Origin: JARDZU01 sp963730285
GTDB taxonomy: Bacteria; Actinomycetota; Acidimicrobiia; Spongiisociales; ZC4RG35
Assembly: GCA_963730285.1 (NCBI GenBank)
Contig: CAVSQY010000001.1
Location: 193,827 to 257,826, forward strand
DNA: 64,000 nucleotides
Reading direction: 5' to 3'
A program made the translations under genes and the position numbers. Shown here one piece after another: positions 16,617-25,605 of the stretch (its first letter is position 1; each line of letters opens with the position of its first letter). The notes beneath the pieces are model-generated. The model was not told the DNA's origin, did not search any database, and worked only from the letters and a program-made list of their open reading frames with translations.

Positions 16617-18199
16617 CCAGCGGCAATCCCGGAAGCGAGCCGACCACCGTTCTCGAACTGACGGGGATATCCCGTCAGTTCGGGACGGTCCGGGCATTGA
16701 CCGACGTCAGCTTCGACTGCCGCGTCGGTGAGGTTCACGCCCTCGTGGGCGAGAACGGTTCGGGCAAGTCGACTCTCCTCGGGATTGCATCCGGGTTTGT
16801 GGACCCCGATCTGGGCACCGTCCGGATCGGGGGCCAACCCCTTCGTCGCGATTCCCCTGCCCTGGCCCGAAAATTGGGTCTGGCCATGGCCTACCAGGAC
16901 ACCTCGCTGGTAAAGGCCGAGCCGGTGAAGAACAACCTCTATCTGGCGGCGCCCCCCGAAAGCCGCCCTGCCTTCTGGCGACGAAAGAAATGGGCCCGCA
17001 AGCTCCTCGCCGACTTCGACCTCGACCTCGAGCTATTCCCCGACTCCCCGGCCGCATTTCTCACCCTCGCCGACCGCCAGATGTTCGAGGTCGCAAAAGC
17101 ACTCGTCTCCAATCCAAAAGTCCTGCTACTGGACGAGCCCACCACCGCCCTCGGGCCCGACGAGGTGGAGGCACTACACCGGACGATCGGCGCCTGCCGA
17201 GATCGAGGAGTTGGGGTTGTATACGTCAGCCATCGACTTCCCGAGGTGCTCGAGATCGCCGATCGCATAACTGTCTTGCGAGATGGGCGAAATCAGGGAA
17301 CCTTCGATGCCAAGACCACGTCCGAGCACGAGTTGGTCGACCTGATCGTGGGAAGGCCGTTCGACGCGGCATTTCCGGCTTCGAGCCCCACCTTCGGCGA
17401 GACCAGAGAGGTCCTCGTGGTGGACGGTCTTCAGGGGCAGTCATTCGGCCCGGTCAGCTTCACGCTGAAGAGCGGCGAGATCGTTGGCATAGCCGGAGCA
17501 GAGGGAAACGGTCAGCCGCAGTTGTTTGATTGCCTCGCCGGGCGTGTCCCCCCGAGGGCGGGCCGCGTTGCGTGCGACGAGGCTGAGCTAACCCTCATCT
17601 CGACACATGAAGCCGTCGGAGCCGGGATCATGCTCCTTCCCGGTGACCGCAAGCACGAGGCCCTGATGCCGGTGCTCGGGGTCAAGGTCAACTCGACCAT
17701 CCAATCTCTCGGCCGATTCTCGGTGGCGGGCCTCCTGCGGAGGGGAGTCGAGCGTAAGGCCGTAGACGACCTGGTCGAGCGTCTCGAGATCCGCACCCCA
17801 TCGCTGGCCCAGCCGGTCGAATTCTTATCTGGCGGAAACCAACAGAAAGTCTCCATATCGCGCACCTTCCTGAGAGAACCCTCTGTCATCCTGGCTTACG
17901 AGCCCACGCAGGGAGTAGACGTCGGGTCACGCTTCGATATCTACAAGGCACTCCGGGCTCGCACCGACTCGGGCGCCGCCCTCCTCGTCAAGTCGAGCGA
18001 CCCCCTCGAGCTGACAGGGTTGTGTGACCGGGTGTTGGTGATGTCGCGGGGGACGATCATCGAAGAGATCCCTGGTGATGAGCTCTCCGAGGTCCGGATA
18101 GTCGAGGCAATCGTCCGCGGGCCGGGATTGTCGAAGGCGGGGCGGTCGCCACTCGGCGTGGCAATGCCGAAGTCTTCGACCGGGAGCGAAGCGTCGTGA
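16613..18199 (+). CDS. Double ABC ATPase of ribose-type importer
   Basis: 528 residues with two ABC domains as in RbsA/XylG/MglA. Domain 1: Walker A GENGSGKSTLL, signature region LTLADRQMFEVAKAL (degenerate LSGGQ), Walker B VLLLDEPTTAL, switch His YVSHRLPE. Domain 2: Walker A degenerate (GAEGNGQPQLF, no GKT), signature intact LSGGNQQKVSISRTF, Walker B ILAYEPTQGVD. This asymmetry is usual for the family. ATG 16613 overlaps the previous stop; the next GTG overlaps its own end. Confidence 0.93.
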   Translation: MTSGNPGSEPTTVLELTGISRQFGTVRALTDVSFDCRVGEVHALVGENGSGKSTLLGIASGFVDPDLGTVRIGGQPLRRDSPALARKLGLAMAYQDTSLVKAEPVKNNLYLAAPPESRPAFWRRKKWARKLLADFDLDLELFPDSPAAFLTLADRQMFEVAKALVSNPKVLLLDEPTTALGPDEVEALHRTIGACRDRGVGVVYVSHRLPEVLEIADRITVLRDGRNQGTFDAKTTSEHELVDLIVGRPFDAAFPASSPTFGETREVLVVDGLQGQSFGPVSFTLKSGEIVGIAGAEGNGQPQLFDCLAGRVPPRAGRVACDEAELTLISTHEAVGAGIMLLPGDRKHEALMPVLGVKVNSTIQSLGRFSVAGLLRRGVERKAVDDLVERLEIRTPSLAQPVEFLSGGNQQKVSISRTFLREPSVILAYEPTQGVDVGSRFDIYKALRARTDSGAALLVKSSDPLELTGLCDRVLVMSRGTIIEEIPGDELSEVRIVEAIVRGPGLSKAGRSPLGVAMPKSSTGSEAS

Positions 18200-20607
18200 C
18201 CACCCGGGCCGATACTGCGAGACAACTGGCGCGGAAGATCGTTCGCAACGCCCGCGACAAGAACAAGTGGCGCAAAGTGGTCAAGGTGCGCCTTTGGATG
18301 CCGGTTGCCCTCCAGATTCTGCTGGTGGTGGGATTGGTCTGGTACACAAACTCGCGCTTTCCGGGTTTCGTCAACTCGACCAACGTGTCACAAATCCTGA
18401 TCCTGGCAATCCCGCTGATCGTCGCCACCTATGCCCAGACCCACGCCCTGCTCGTCGGCTTCCTCGACCTGTCGGTCGGGGCCATGATCGGTCTCGGGGT
18501 TGTCCTCGCCTCATTCATCATCGGAGCCGACGCGACCCTCTCCCAGATCCTGGTAGGGATCGCAGCGATACTCGCCTGCGGCGTGGCGCTCGGTCTGGTC
18601 AATGCCGGGCTCATCAGGGGAGTGAAGATCCCATCGATCATCGCCACCCTGGCCACGATGAGCATCCTCGACGGGATCTCGCTCACCATGCGCCCGACCG
18701 CGCAGGGAATCATCAGCGGCGACCTGATCTCGGTCCTCAAGACCAGCATCGGGCCAATCCCGGTGGCGTTCATCGTCATCGTCCTTGCCGGTGGCCTGCT
18801 CGACCTTTGGCTGCATGCCTCTGGATCTGGCCTGGCCGTGAGGGCCGTCGGCTTCGATGAGAGATCGGCCAAACGCGGCGGCATCCGAACGAATTGGGTC
18901 AGGGTCCGTGCCCTTCTCCTGTCCGGGCTCCTCGCCGCCGTCGCCTCGTTCTTCGTCATGGCACGGTCGCCTATCGGCAATGCCCAGATTGGCTCGACTT
19001 TCGCCCTCAACAGCATCACGGCGGCCGTCCTCGGTGGAGCCTCGCTGGCCGGTGGCCGCGCAACCTTCCTTGGAGGCACCGTGGCCAGTCTGCTTCTGGC
19101 TCTCATCCTCACCGTGCTCCCCTACCTGGGCCTGTCGCCCACCGACGGCTCGATGATCGTCGGCGGGCTCGTCCTCGTGGGCATCGCCCTGTTCCAGGTC
19201 GGGGACATCAAAGAGTTGGTGAAGAGGAACTACCGGAGGGCGCGCAGGGTGGTCCTGGGCAGCCGTCCGCCCAAGGTCGCGCCTCTGCCCGCCTTCTACC
19301 CCGAGGGGACCGACTTCAGCGTGATCCCCAGCGGGAGGAAGCTGATCAGTGGCGGCATGGTGATCACCCTCGATCCGGCCCTCGGTGACTTCGAGCGCGG
19401 CGACGTGCTCATCCAGGGCGACAAGATCCTCACGGTCGGGCCAGTGCTCGAAGCAGGCGACGCCGAAATCATCGACGCCACCGGGATGATCGTCATGCCC
19501 GGGTTCATCGACACCCACCGTCACATCTGGGAGGGCTTGCTCCGCAACCTCGGCACCGACATACCCCTCGAGGGCCGCACCAGCTATATCTCCTTTGTCC
19601 TGCACAAGCTGGCCCCGGCATTTAGACCAGAAGATGCCTATGTCGGGAATCTGGTGTCCGCACTTGGTGCGATCGACGCCGGCATCACCACCCTCCTCGA
19701 CTGGTCCCACATCCAGGGCTCGCCCGCTCACACCGACGCGGTCATACAGGGCCTGAAAGACTCGGGCCTCCGCAGCGTCTTCGCCTACGGGTTCCCGTGG
19801 TGGGGCAAGTGGGAGGAGAGGCAACCGAGCTGGTTCGTTCGGGCGGCCACCCAGCATTTCAACACCAAAGACCAGATGCTCACCCTGGCGCTGGCCGCTC
19901 CAGGTCCGGAGTTCACCGACTTCGAGGTCAGCCGTGACCATTGGAAGCTGGCCAGGGAGACCGACGCGCGGATCACCACCCATGTCGGAGTGGGCTCCTA
20001 CGGGCTGGACGGCAAGGTGCAGGAGATGGGCGAGGCCGGACTGCTTGGGCCGGACACGACATATATCCACTGCACCACACTCAATGACACCGAGATCCAG
20101 ATGATCGTCGACACCGGTGGCACGGTCTCCCTCGCTTCCCCGGTGGAGATGATGATGGGTCATGGCATGCCACCGATACAGAAGTTCCTGAACCGCGGGC
20201 TTCGACCCAGCCTGAGTGTCGACGTCGAGACCAATGTCCCCAACGACATGTTCAACCAGATGCGATCGGTCCTTGCCCTCCAGCGGACACAGGCCGCCGC
20301 CGATGGCCGGCCACCGCTGTCAACAAGGGCAGTCCTGGAATGCTGCATCATCGAGGGGGCACGTGCCAATGGGTTGGACCACAAAGTCGGCACTCTGACG
20401 CCCGGGAAGCAAGCCGACCTGATCATGCTGCGCACCGATCGAATCAACGTGACCCCACTCAACGACCCGATCACCGCCGTGGTGGCCGGCATGGACACCG
20501 GCAACGTGGACACCGTCATCATCGCCGGCCGGGTGATGAAGCGGGGCGGCAGACTCCTCCATGTGGACTGGTCGTCTGTGAGGCGCGCCGCCTACCGAGG
20601 CCCGTGA
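18196..20607 (+). CDS. ABC permease fused to an amidohydrolase/deaminase
   Basis: 803 residues in one uninterrupted frame from GTG 18196. Residues about 30-345 are an RbsC-type permease (ALLVGFLDLSVGAMIGLG, GLVNAGLIRGVKIPSIIATL, SITAAVLGGASLAGGRATFLGG, about nine membrane segments). A basic linker (KRNYRRARRVVLGSRPP) follows. Residues about 375-803 are a complete amidohydrolase with GFIDTHRHIW, HVGVGSYG, YIHCTTL, LSVDVETNVP and GTLTPGKQADLIMLRTDR. The hydrolase half resembles the stand-alone enzyme at 12783-14114 throughout, including the C-terminal NDPIxAVVxGMDTxNxD block. The basic linker should place the hydrolase in the cytoplasm at the channel exit. A translational fusion of importer and catabolic enzyme is unusual. 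Confidence 0.88.
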   Translation: MTTRADTARQLARKIVRNARDKNKWRKVVKVRLWMPVALQILLVVGLVWYTNSRFPGFVNSTNVSQILILAIPLIVATYAQTHALLVGFLDLSVGAMIGLGVVLASFIIGADATLSQILVGIAAILACGVALGLVNAGLIRGVKIPSIIATLATMSILDGISLTMRPTAQGIISGDLISVLKTSIGPIPVAFIVIVLAGGLLDLWLHASGSGLAVRAVGFDERSAKRGGIRTNWVRVRALLLSGLLAAVASFFVMARSPIGNAQIGSTFALNSITAAVLGGASLAGGRATFLGGTVASLLLALILTVLPYLGLSPTDGSMIVGGLVLVGIALFQVGDIKELVKRNYRRARRVVLGSRPPKVAPLPAFYPEGTDFSVIPSGRKLISGGMVITLDPALGDFERGDVLIQGDKILTVGPVLEAGDAEIIDATGMIVMPGFIDTHRHIWEGLLRNLGTDIPLEGRTSYISFVLHKLAPAFRPEDAYVGNLVSALGAIDAGITTLLDWSHIQGSPAHTDAVIQGLKDSGLRSVFAYGFPWWGKWEERQPSWFVRAATQHFNTKDQMLTLALAAPGPEFTDFEVSRDHWKLARETDARITTHVGVGSYGLDGKVQEMGEAGLLGPDTTYIHCTTLNDTEIQMIVDTGGTVSLASPVEMMMGHGMPPIQKFLNRGLRPSLSVDVETNVPNDMFNQMRSVLALQRTQAAADGRPPLSTRAVLECCIIEGARANGLDHKVGTLTPGKQADLIMLRTDRINVTPLNDPITAVVAGMDTGNVDTVIIAGRVMKRGGRLLHVDWSSVRRAAYRGP

Positions 20608-20727
20608 CTACGTCATCGAGAAGTCCGGCTACAAATTGCCGAAGATCTAACACACGCGAAAGTCGACCCGCGAGTCTGCCGATTGTCATCTGTGGATAAC
20701 TCGATACCCTCAAGCCACACAGAAGTC

Positions 20728-21699
20728 ATGAGCAGCCGACAACTCTTTCCCCAAAACGTGATCGCCATGATCTGGGACTTCGACAAGACCCTGATCCCCG
20801 GCAACATGCAAGGCCCCCTCTTCCGACACTTCGACATCGACGAAAACGACTTCTGGGAGGAAGTGGACGGGCTTGCTGCTTTCTATCTGAATCACGGCGC
20901 CGATCGGGTGGCTCGTGACACGCTGTATCTGCATCACATCCTCACCTACGTCCGCGAAGGCCTGATGCCTGGTTTGAACAACGATCTCCTCCGTGACCTC
21001 GGATCAGAGATCGAGTTCTACCCGGGCATGCCGGATTTCCTGGAGCTGGCGCGGAAGACAATCGAGTCCGAACCCAAATTCGCCGAGCACCAGATCACGA
21101 TCGAGCACTACATAGTCTCCACCGGCCTCCGACAGATGATCCTGGGATCGGTGATAGCGCCCTACCTCAGCGACGTCTGGGCATGCGAGTTCTCCGAGTT
21201 GGTGGCCGCACCCGGATACCGGAAACACCAGGAAGTCCTCTTCGCTCCTGACCGCCAGATCCGTCAGCTGATCTACACCATCGACAACACCACCAAGACG
21301 CGAGCGATCTTCGAGATCAACAAAGGCTCCAACCGCAACCCGGCCATCGATGTCAACTCCAAGATGGCCCGAGAAGACCGCAGGGTCCCGTTCCAGAACA
21401 TGATCTACGTTGCCGACGGTCCATCAGATGTCCCTGTGTTCTCCGTCGTCGGAGCCAATGGGGGCAAGACCTACGCGGTGTACCGGGCCGGATCACAAGT
21501 CGAGTTCGAGCAGGCAAACCGGCTCCTGGAACAGGACAGGATCGACTCATTCGGGGAAGCCGTCTATACCGAAGCCTCACAAACTGCCATGTGGCTCACG
21601 CATGCCGCCGAGCAGATCGCCCACCGGATCGTACGTGACCGGGAGGAGGCCCTCAGCGAAAGAGTCGGTCTCCCACCCCGACACGTCGCCGACGACTGA
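20728..21699 (+). CDS. HAD-superfamily hydrolase
   Basis: 323 residues from ATG 20728 (a TTG at 20683 in frame would add 15). HAD motif I is MIWDFDKTLIPG (nucleophile Asp, acid Asp). Motif II lies near EHYIVSTGLRQMI, a Lys (KTRAIFEIN) serves motif III, and motif IV reads YVADGPSDVPVFS. A helical cap of about 70 residues follows motif I. Phosphatase or phosphotransfer activity is expected, on an unknown substrate. It stands alone 120 bp after the catabolic run and convergent with the monooxygenase locus. Confidence 0.85.
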   Translation: MSSRQLFPQNVIAMIWDFDKTLIPGNMQGPLFRHFDIDENDFWEEVDGLAAFYLNHGADRVARDTLYLHHILTYVREGLMPGLNNDLLRDLGSEIEFYPGMPDFLELARKTIESEPKFAEHQITIEHYIVSTGLRQMILGSVIAPYLSDVWACEFSELVAAPGYRKHQEVLFAPDRQIRQLIYTIDNTTKTRAIFEINKGSNRNPAIDVNSKMAREDRRVPFQNMIYVADGPSDVPVFSVVGANGGKTYAVYRAGSQVEFEQANRLLEQDRIDSFGEAVYTEASQTAMWLTHAAEQIAHRIVRDREEALSERVGLPPRHVADD

Positions 21700-21835
21700 G
21701 CTCACTTCATCGGCCGCCAGTCGACGACTCGATCATGCAGGGTGGCCACGGGCCAGGGCTACCGCCCCGATGGCCGGTATCGGGTTGAGGCGCGTTTCTT
21801 GGCCCTCGTGTTACCGCTCAGCGCAAAAAGCTCAT

Positions 21836-22991
21836 TTACCGGTGGAACGTTCGCTGGTGTTCGGTGAGATGGTTGACTACGTATTTGGCATCGACTTGGA
21901 CGCCGGTGATCGTTTCCGACCAGAGGGCGTGAAGGAAGTAGAGCCCAACGAAGTAGAGACCTGCTTCGTTCGGGATGACTCCTCGCTCGTGGCGGGGGTG
22001 CCCTTCCTGATCGAAGACATCGAGGTCGATCCAGTCGAAGCCTGGTTTGTAACCGGTGCACCAGATGACGTTTGCCACGTCCAGGACAGTCCCGTCCCTT
22101 GTGACTGGCATGCCGTCGACGACGCTTTCTATTCGATCAACCCGATGAACTCCTGCCTTTTCCAGTTCCTTGGGTCGTATCCGGACTAATGGAGCGGATT
22201 GCTTCAACATCTTGGGTCGAGCCCGGCGGGCCGAATGGTGTCGACGTGTTTAGAACTTTGACGGCGGCAAATCGAACGATTCTGGTGCCGACGTGGCGGC
22301 CAAACGATGACTCAAGAGCAAATGGGATAGCTGCGGATTCTCTACCTGAGACTGTTGTGGCATGGCTCGCGGCTACTTCGAAGGCGATGTCGGCTCCTGA
22401 GTTGCCCAAACCGACAATGAGCGCCGGCCCGTCCCGGAGTTGTGCGGGATTCTTGTACTGGCTCGAATGCATCTGAACGATGCTTGGGTCGAGATCAGGA
22501 GCAAAGACTGGAATCTTTGGTTTCTGATAGTCCGCCATCGCAACGACCACATTGTTGGCAACGTAGATCCGCTGTCCTGTCTCAACGATGAAATCGTCCC
22601 CATCACGACTGAGCCTTTCCACCCTGACACCTGAACGGATTGGAAGGGCCATGACCTTGGCGTAATCCTCCAGGAAGTCGGCCACCTCGTCCTTCCCGAC
22701 GAACGCGTTCGGCGAGGCGGGGAATGACATCCCCGGAAGGCCGTTCATGCGTGCTGGTGTAAACAGGCGTAACGAATCCCAACGGCTTCGCCAAGCGTCG
22801 CCCACCCGAGTGCTCGCATCGAGAACAACGAAATCGACGTCCTTCTCCTTGAGGCCATGCCCAACGATCAGACCGGCTTGGCCACCGCCGATAACGACGG
22901 TGTCCACCCGGACGCGATCTCGATGAGATATTGCCTGCTGCGATCGCTCGACATCGATGCTCGTCTCTTTTTCTCCGGGGTGCAGTGACAA
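21836..22991 (-). pseudogene. Flavin-containing monooxygenase (CzcO-like), interrupted by a single-base frameshift
   Basis: Two frames together encode one FAD/NADP oxidoreductase. The upstream frame (22991-about 22230) has FAD motif VVIGGGQAGLIVGHGL and NADP motif LIVGLGNSGADIAFEV. The downstream frame (about 22230-21836) continues SAPLVRIRPKELEKAGVHRV through VIWCTGYKPGFDWID to GLYFVGLYFLHALWSETITGV and a normal stop. Removing one base of the GGG run at 22228-22230 (plus-strand sense) restores ...PFGRRARPKMLKQSAP. Codons on both sides look undamaged, so this is a very recent mutation or a sequence error. The upstream TTG 22991 sits too near the TATAAT box (22994-22999) to be a sure start; GTG 22907 is an alternative. 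Confidence 0.85.
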
Positions 22992-22993
22992 AG

Positions 22994-23024
22994 ATTATAC
23001 TCCTAACGCGAGTAAACATATACT
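22994..23024. promoter_or_regulatory. Overlapping divergent promoters with PadR operator-like repeat
   Basis: TACTC (22998-23002) and GAGTA (23010-23014) form an exact inverted repeat with a 7-bp spacer, and TACTG (23021-23025) adds a third half site. A perfect TATAAT for the monooxygenase lies at 22999-22994 on the minus strand. TATACT (23019-23024) is a plus-strand -10 for the padR-like gene, whose ATG is only 12 nt further. One bound dimer would block both promoters. Assignment to PadR is inference from position. Confidence 0.55.
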
Positions 23025-23036
23025 GGCGTTTGTAGC

Positions 23037-23732
23037 ATGTCAAGAGATACCCAATCATCCAGGCGTCTGACAACGACTTCGTACGCGCTCTTGGCGCAAC
23101 TGGCCCTCAAGCCATGGTCGACCTACGAATTGGCTGAACAGCGGGTCCGTTACTTCAGGTTCGTATGGCCGCGTGCCGAAAGCGCGATATATCGAGAAGC
23201 GAAGCGTCTTGCGAACGCTGGACTGGCCGATACCAGCACCGAGCGCACCGGGAAGCGAAAACGGACCATCTACACGATCACCGACGACGGAATCGACGCT
23301 CTCCGCGATTGGTTGCAGACCCCGGTGTCGCCATTCGCGATGGACTTCGAGGCGATGATCCGTCTGTTCATCGCTCCACTGGGCACGACGGGACAGTTGA
23401 TTTCGACGCTCGAGCAGGTACGAGCCGACGCTCAGGAGATGCTGGCATTCGGAGGAGAAGTCAAACTGGAGTTCCTCGAAGGTAGAGGAGTCCTTCAAGA
23501 CCAGGCATACATCCGAGCCCTCGCCGTCGACTTCTTCATCAACTTCCTGAGAACTGTCGAATCGTGGGTGGAACGGACCATTCAAGAGGTCCTGAAATGG
23601 GACGACATGACTCTGGAGGAAAAGAACCTACGTGGGCTCGAGATCTTCGCCTCGGTCCCGGTCCAAACTCCAGAGTCGTCATCCTCCGACACGCCCAAGG
23701 CACCGATCACGCAACACCGATCGCGCCGGTAG
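23037..23732 (+). CDS. PadR-family transcriptional regulator
   Basis: 231 residues. The N-terminal winged helix (TSYALLAQLALKPWSTYELAEQ, FVWPRAESAIYREAKRLANAGLA, KRKRTIYTITDDGIDALRDWL) matches PadR. The C-terminal half is helical, as in the Vir/AphA-like subfamily with a dimerising coiled coil. Divergent from the flavin monooxygenase with 45 bp between, the usual arrangement for a repressor of a detoxification or xenobiotic gene. Confidence 0.88.
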   Translation: MSRDTQSSRRLTTTSYALLAQLALKPWSTYELAEQRVRYFRFVWPRAESAIYREAKRLANAGLADTSTERTGKRKRTIYTITDDGIDALRDWLQTPVSPFAMDFEAMIRLFIAPLGTTGQLISTLEQVRADAQEMLAFGGEVKLEFLEGRGVLQDQAYIRALAVDFFINFLRTVESWVERTIQEVLKWDDMTLEEKNLRGLEIFASVPVQTPESSSSDTPKAPITQHRSRR

Positions 23733-23792
23733 CCCAAGCAAGCTAGAACTCTCGGACGACGGAGCCCCCAGCAACATGTCGGACGATGGGCG

Positions 23793-24347
23793 TCAGGCCT
23801 CCACTCGCGACATGGCCACGTCGGCACCCTGCGGCTCGGGCGTCAGACGATGGGCCAGCAGCGCAAACACCACCACGGCAGATCCCAGATAGAGGCCGAG
23901 CACCCAGGGGTTCCCGGTGTCCGTGCCGGAGAGCATGCCGTGAAGGAGAGCCGACATGAAGAGGCCGAACGAAGCGAAGTGGATCGCTCTCCACGCCTTC
24001 TGGCCGATGAATCGCTTCACATAGAAGCTCCCGGCCACCACAACCAGGGTGTAGAAGGACATCACGCCGAGTGCCACCGCCAACGGCCTCCAATTCGAGC
24101 GGCCGGGAATCAGGATCTCGGTCCAGCTGAACGGCACATAGTCGTGAATCGAGAGCGCGATCATGTGGATCCCGGTGGAGACCAGGGCGCTGATCCCTAG
24201 CGATTCGTGAAACCAGGTGAGTGGCTTGGCTTTGACCAAACGGCCGAGCAGCTTCGAGCTGACCAGCAACCCCCAGATGACCGAAGCGCTGAGCAGACCA
24301 AAAGCAACCAGGCCCGAGCCTCGAATCAAGAGCCATTCGGCGCTCAC
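23793..24347 (-). CDS. Ferric-reductase-like transmembrane cytochrome b protein
   Basis: 184 residues with about five hydrophobic segments. His47 and His61 (HESLGISALVSTGIH) and His123 and His136 (HFASFGLFMSALLH) lie on two helices with 13- and 12-residue gaps, as in bis-heme ferric_reduct/MsrQ-like domains. No FAD or NAD(P)H domain is attached. Last gene of the redox operon; its GTG start overlaps the apbE stop by 4 nt. It most likely moves electrons across the membrane between a cytoplasmic donor (the ferredoxin is a candidate) and an extracytoplasmic flavin. Confidence 0.85.
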   Translation of the reverse strand: MSAEWLLIRGSGLVAFGLLSASVIWGLLVSSKLLGRLVKAKPLTWFHESLGISALVSTGIHMIALSIHDYVPFSWTEILIPGRSNWRPLAVALGVMSFYTLVVVAGSFYVKRFIGQKAWRAIHFASFGLFMSALLHGMLSGTDTGNPWVLGLYLGSAVVVFALLAHRLTPEPQGADVAMSRVEA

Positions 24348-25189
24348 GCCGCCACCGCGATGCCGTGTGTCGCATACACCGAACCGTCGTGCCAGATCAC
24401 CAGCGCCGAGGTGATCCAGTGCTGTGCCTCGGCCCAGGCCAGTCCGTCCTCACCATGAAGCAGGACGGCCTTCGCCCCCGCCTCGGCCTCGGCTGCGGTG
24501 TCAGCAACCACGGTTGCGCTGAGGACTGGTGAGGACACCGGCGACATGGTCCGGGGATCGATCAGATGGCTCACTTCCCTGTCGCCCACCTTCCAGCGGC
24601 GACGAGTGACCGAGCTGGTAGCCAGGGCGGCGACACCGACGTCGATGCACGCCGCAATGTCACCCCACGGGTCCATGACCGGGACGGTTGTCTCCCGGTG
24701 GCCAGACCTGAGATCGCCACCGGCAGACACCACCAACGCCAGGCCCGTCTCGATGGCGCGATCACAGGCCCAACCCTTGGCAATGCCACCCAGATCGAAA
24801 CGGGTCTCACGCTCACAGGTGAGGACGCCGCCATGCACGGACCAGTCCGGGTGCCCAAGACTGGTTGGGGCCTCGCCGAGATCCGTTACCTCGTCAAAGG
24901 TCCTGTCGTAACCCCACGCAGCGACCGCCCCACCCAGGCCAACGTCGATCAGCCCGTCGGTCCGGTTTCGCAGCTCATGGGCCACACTCATCACCTCGCC
25001 CAGCACCCCCTCGAGGCGAATCGCCCCTAGGGGAGAGTCGTTGAGCCGGTTGAGGGCGCTGTGAGGGCGGAATCGACTGCATTCATCCTCGACCGACTCA
25101 AACCAGTCGATCAGTTCCCGCGGATCACGATCGTCCTCGAACCAGGCCTCGATCGTGGTCCCCATGGCGTGAAACGTCTGATACATCAT
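24344..25189 (-). CDS. apbE: FAD:protein FMN transferase
   Basis: 281 residues from ATG 25189, which overlaps the previous stop as ATGA (the frame is open further upstream but not coding). ApbE signatures: YQTFHAMGTTIEAW, FRPHSALNRLND, GLIDVGLGGAVAAWGYD, RFDLGGIAKGWACDRAIE, VSAGGDLR and HLIDPRTMSPVSSPVLSATVVA (Mg/flavin region). ApbE transfers FMN from FAD onto Thr/Ser of D-x-x-(S/T)-G-A-T motifs in extracytosolic proteins. No clear signal peptide is seen, so its own location is uncertain. A candidate acceptor motif lies in the gene immediately upstream. Confidence 0.93.
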   Translation of the reverse strand: MMYQTFHAMGTTIEAWFEDDRDPRELIDWFESVEDECSRFRPHSALNRLNDSPLGAIRLEGVLGEVMSVAHELRNRTDGLIDVGLGGAVAAWGYDRTFDEVTDLGEAPTSLGHPDWSVHGGVLTCERETRFDLGGIAKGWACDRAIETGLALVVSAGGDLRSGHRETTVPVMDPWGDIAACIDVGVAALATSSVTRRRWKVGDREVSHLIDPRTMSPVSSPVLSATVVADTAAEAEAGAKAVLLHGEDGLAWAEAQHWITSALVIWHDGSVYATHGIAVAA

Positions 25190-25605
25190 GAGCCGCTGCT
25201 CGATGGTGCGGGCGCCGGGGCTGGGGCCGGGGCGGGAGCAGGCGGGGGAGGCGCAGCTTTGCTTCCCGAGCTCCCGGACCCACCACCCGACGATCCTGAA
25301 GATGACGAGGCCGATGCAGCTCTCGACGAGCCATTCGAGCTTCCACCACCGGCCTGCACGTAGACCTTCTTGATCTCCGGTGCGGGCCTTTCCACCGGGG
25401 TGTAACGGAGAATGGTGAGGCCACTCGGGGGCGGCTGGGGCATGATCGCCTGGTTGGGCGCTTCTGTCGTGGTGGTGGCGCCGGATCCGCTGTCCTGTGC
25501 TCTGACCGGCTCGACCTTGGCCGCTACCAGGGCCGTTCCCCAAGCGAGGGCGGCGCCGGTCCAAACGATGATGCGATTCCAACGCGAGACACCGAAGCGT
25601 TTCAT
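25186..25605 (-). CDS. Small anchored low-complexity protein with candidate flavinylation motif
   Basis: 139 residues. An N-terminal membrane segment (RIIVWTGAALAWGTALVAAK) is followed by residues 38-46, DSGSGATTT. This matches the ApbE acceptor pattern D-x-x-S-G-A-T-x-T, putting the candidate Thr at 44. A short conserved-looking stretch (SGLTILRYTPVERPAPEIKK) comes next, then Ser/Gly-rich and Pro-Ala-rich tails (about 90-139). No FMN_bind domain is present. It overlaps apbE by ATGA and the upstream gene by ATGA. It may be a minimal flavin carrier on a flexible arm. Alternatively it is an ordinary Thr-rich cell-surface linker, since GATTTT-like strings are common in this genome's lipoproteins. 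Confidence 0.7.
   Translation of the reverse strand: MKRFGVSRWNRIIVWTGAALAWGTALVAAKVEPVRAQDSGSGATTTTEAPNQAIMPQPPPSGLTILRYTPVERPAPEIKKVYVQAGGGSSNGSSRAASASSSSGSSGGGSGSSGSKAAPPPPAPAPAPAPAPAPSSSGS

Noticed and set aside
16613..18199. Degenerate second Walker A in the double ABC ATPase as damage
   Set aside because: Asymmetric second nucleotide site is standard in RbsA-type proteins.
18511..20163. 550-codon open frame on the minus strand inside the permease-amidohydrolase gene
   Set aside because: It is antisense to a clearly coding frame, has a His/Gly/Asp-rich random composition and no domain; a typical GC-rich shadow frame.
24344..25582. Long form of ApbE starting at 25582
   Set aside because: The first 131 residues overlap the preceding coding gene and are compositionally random; ATG 25189 with ATGA coupling is the natural start.
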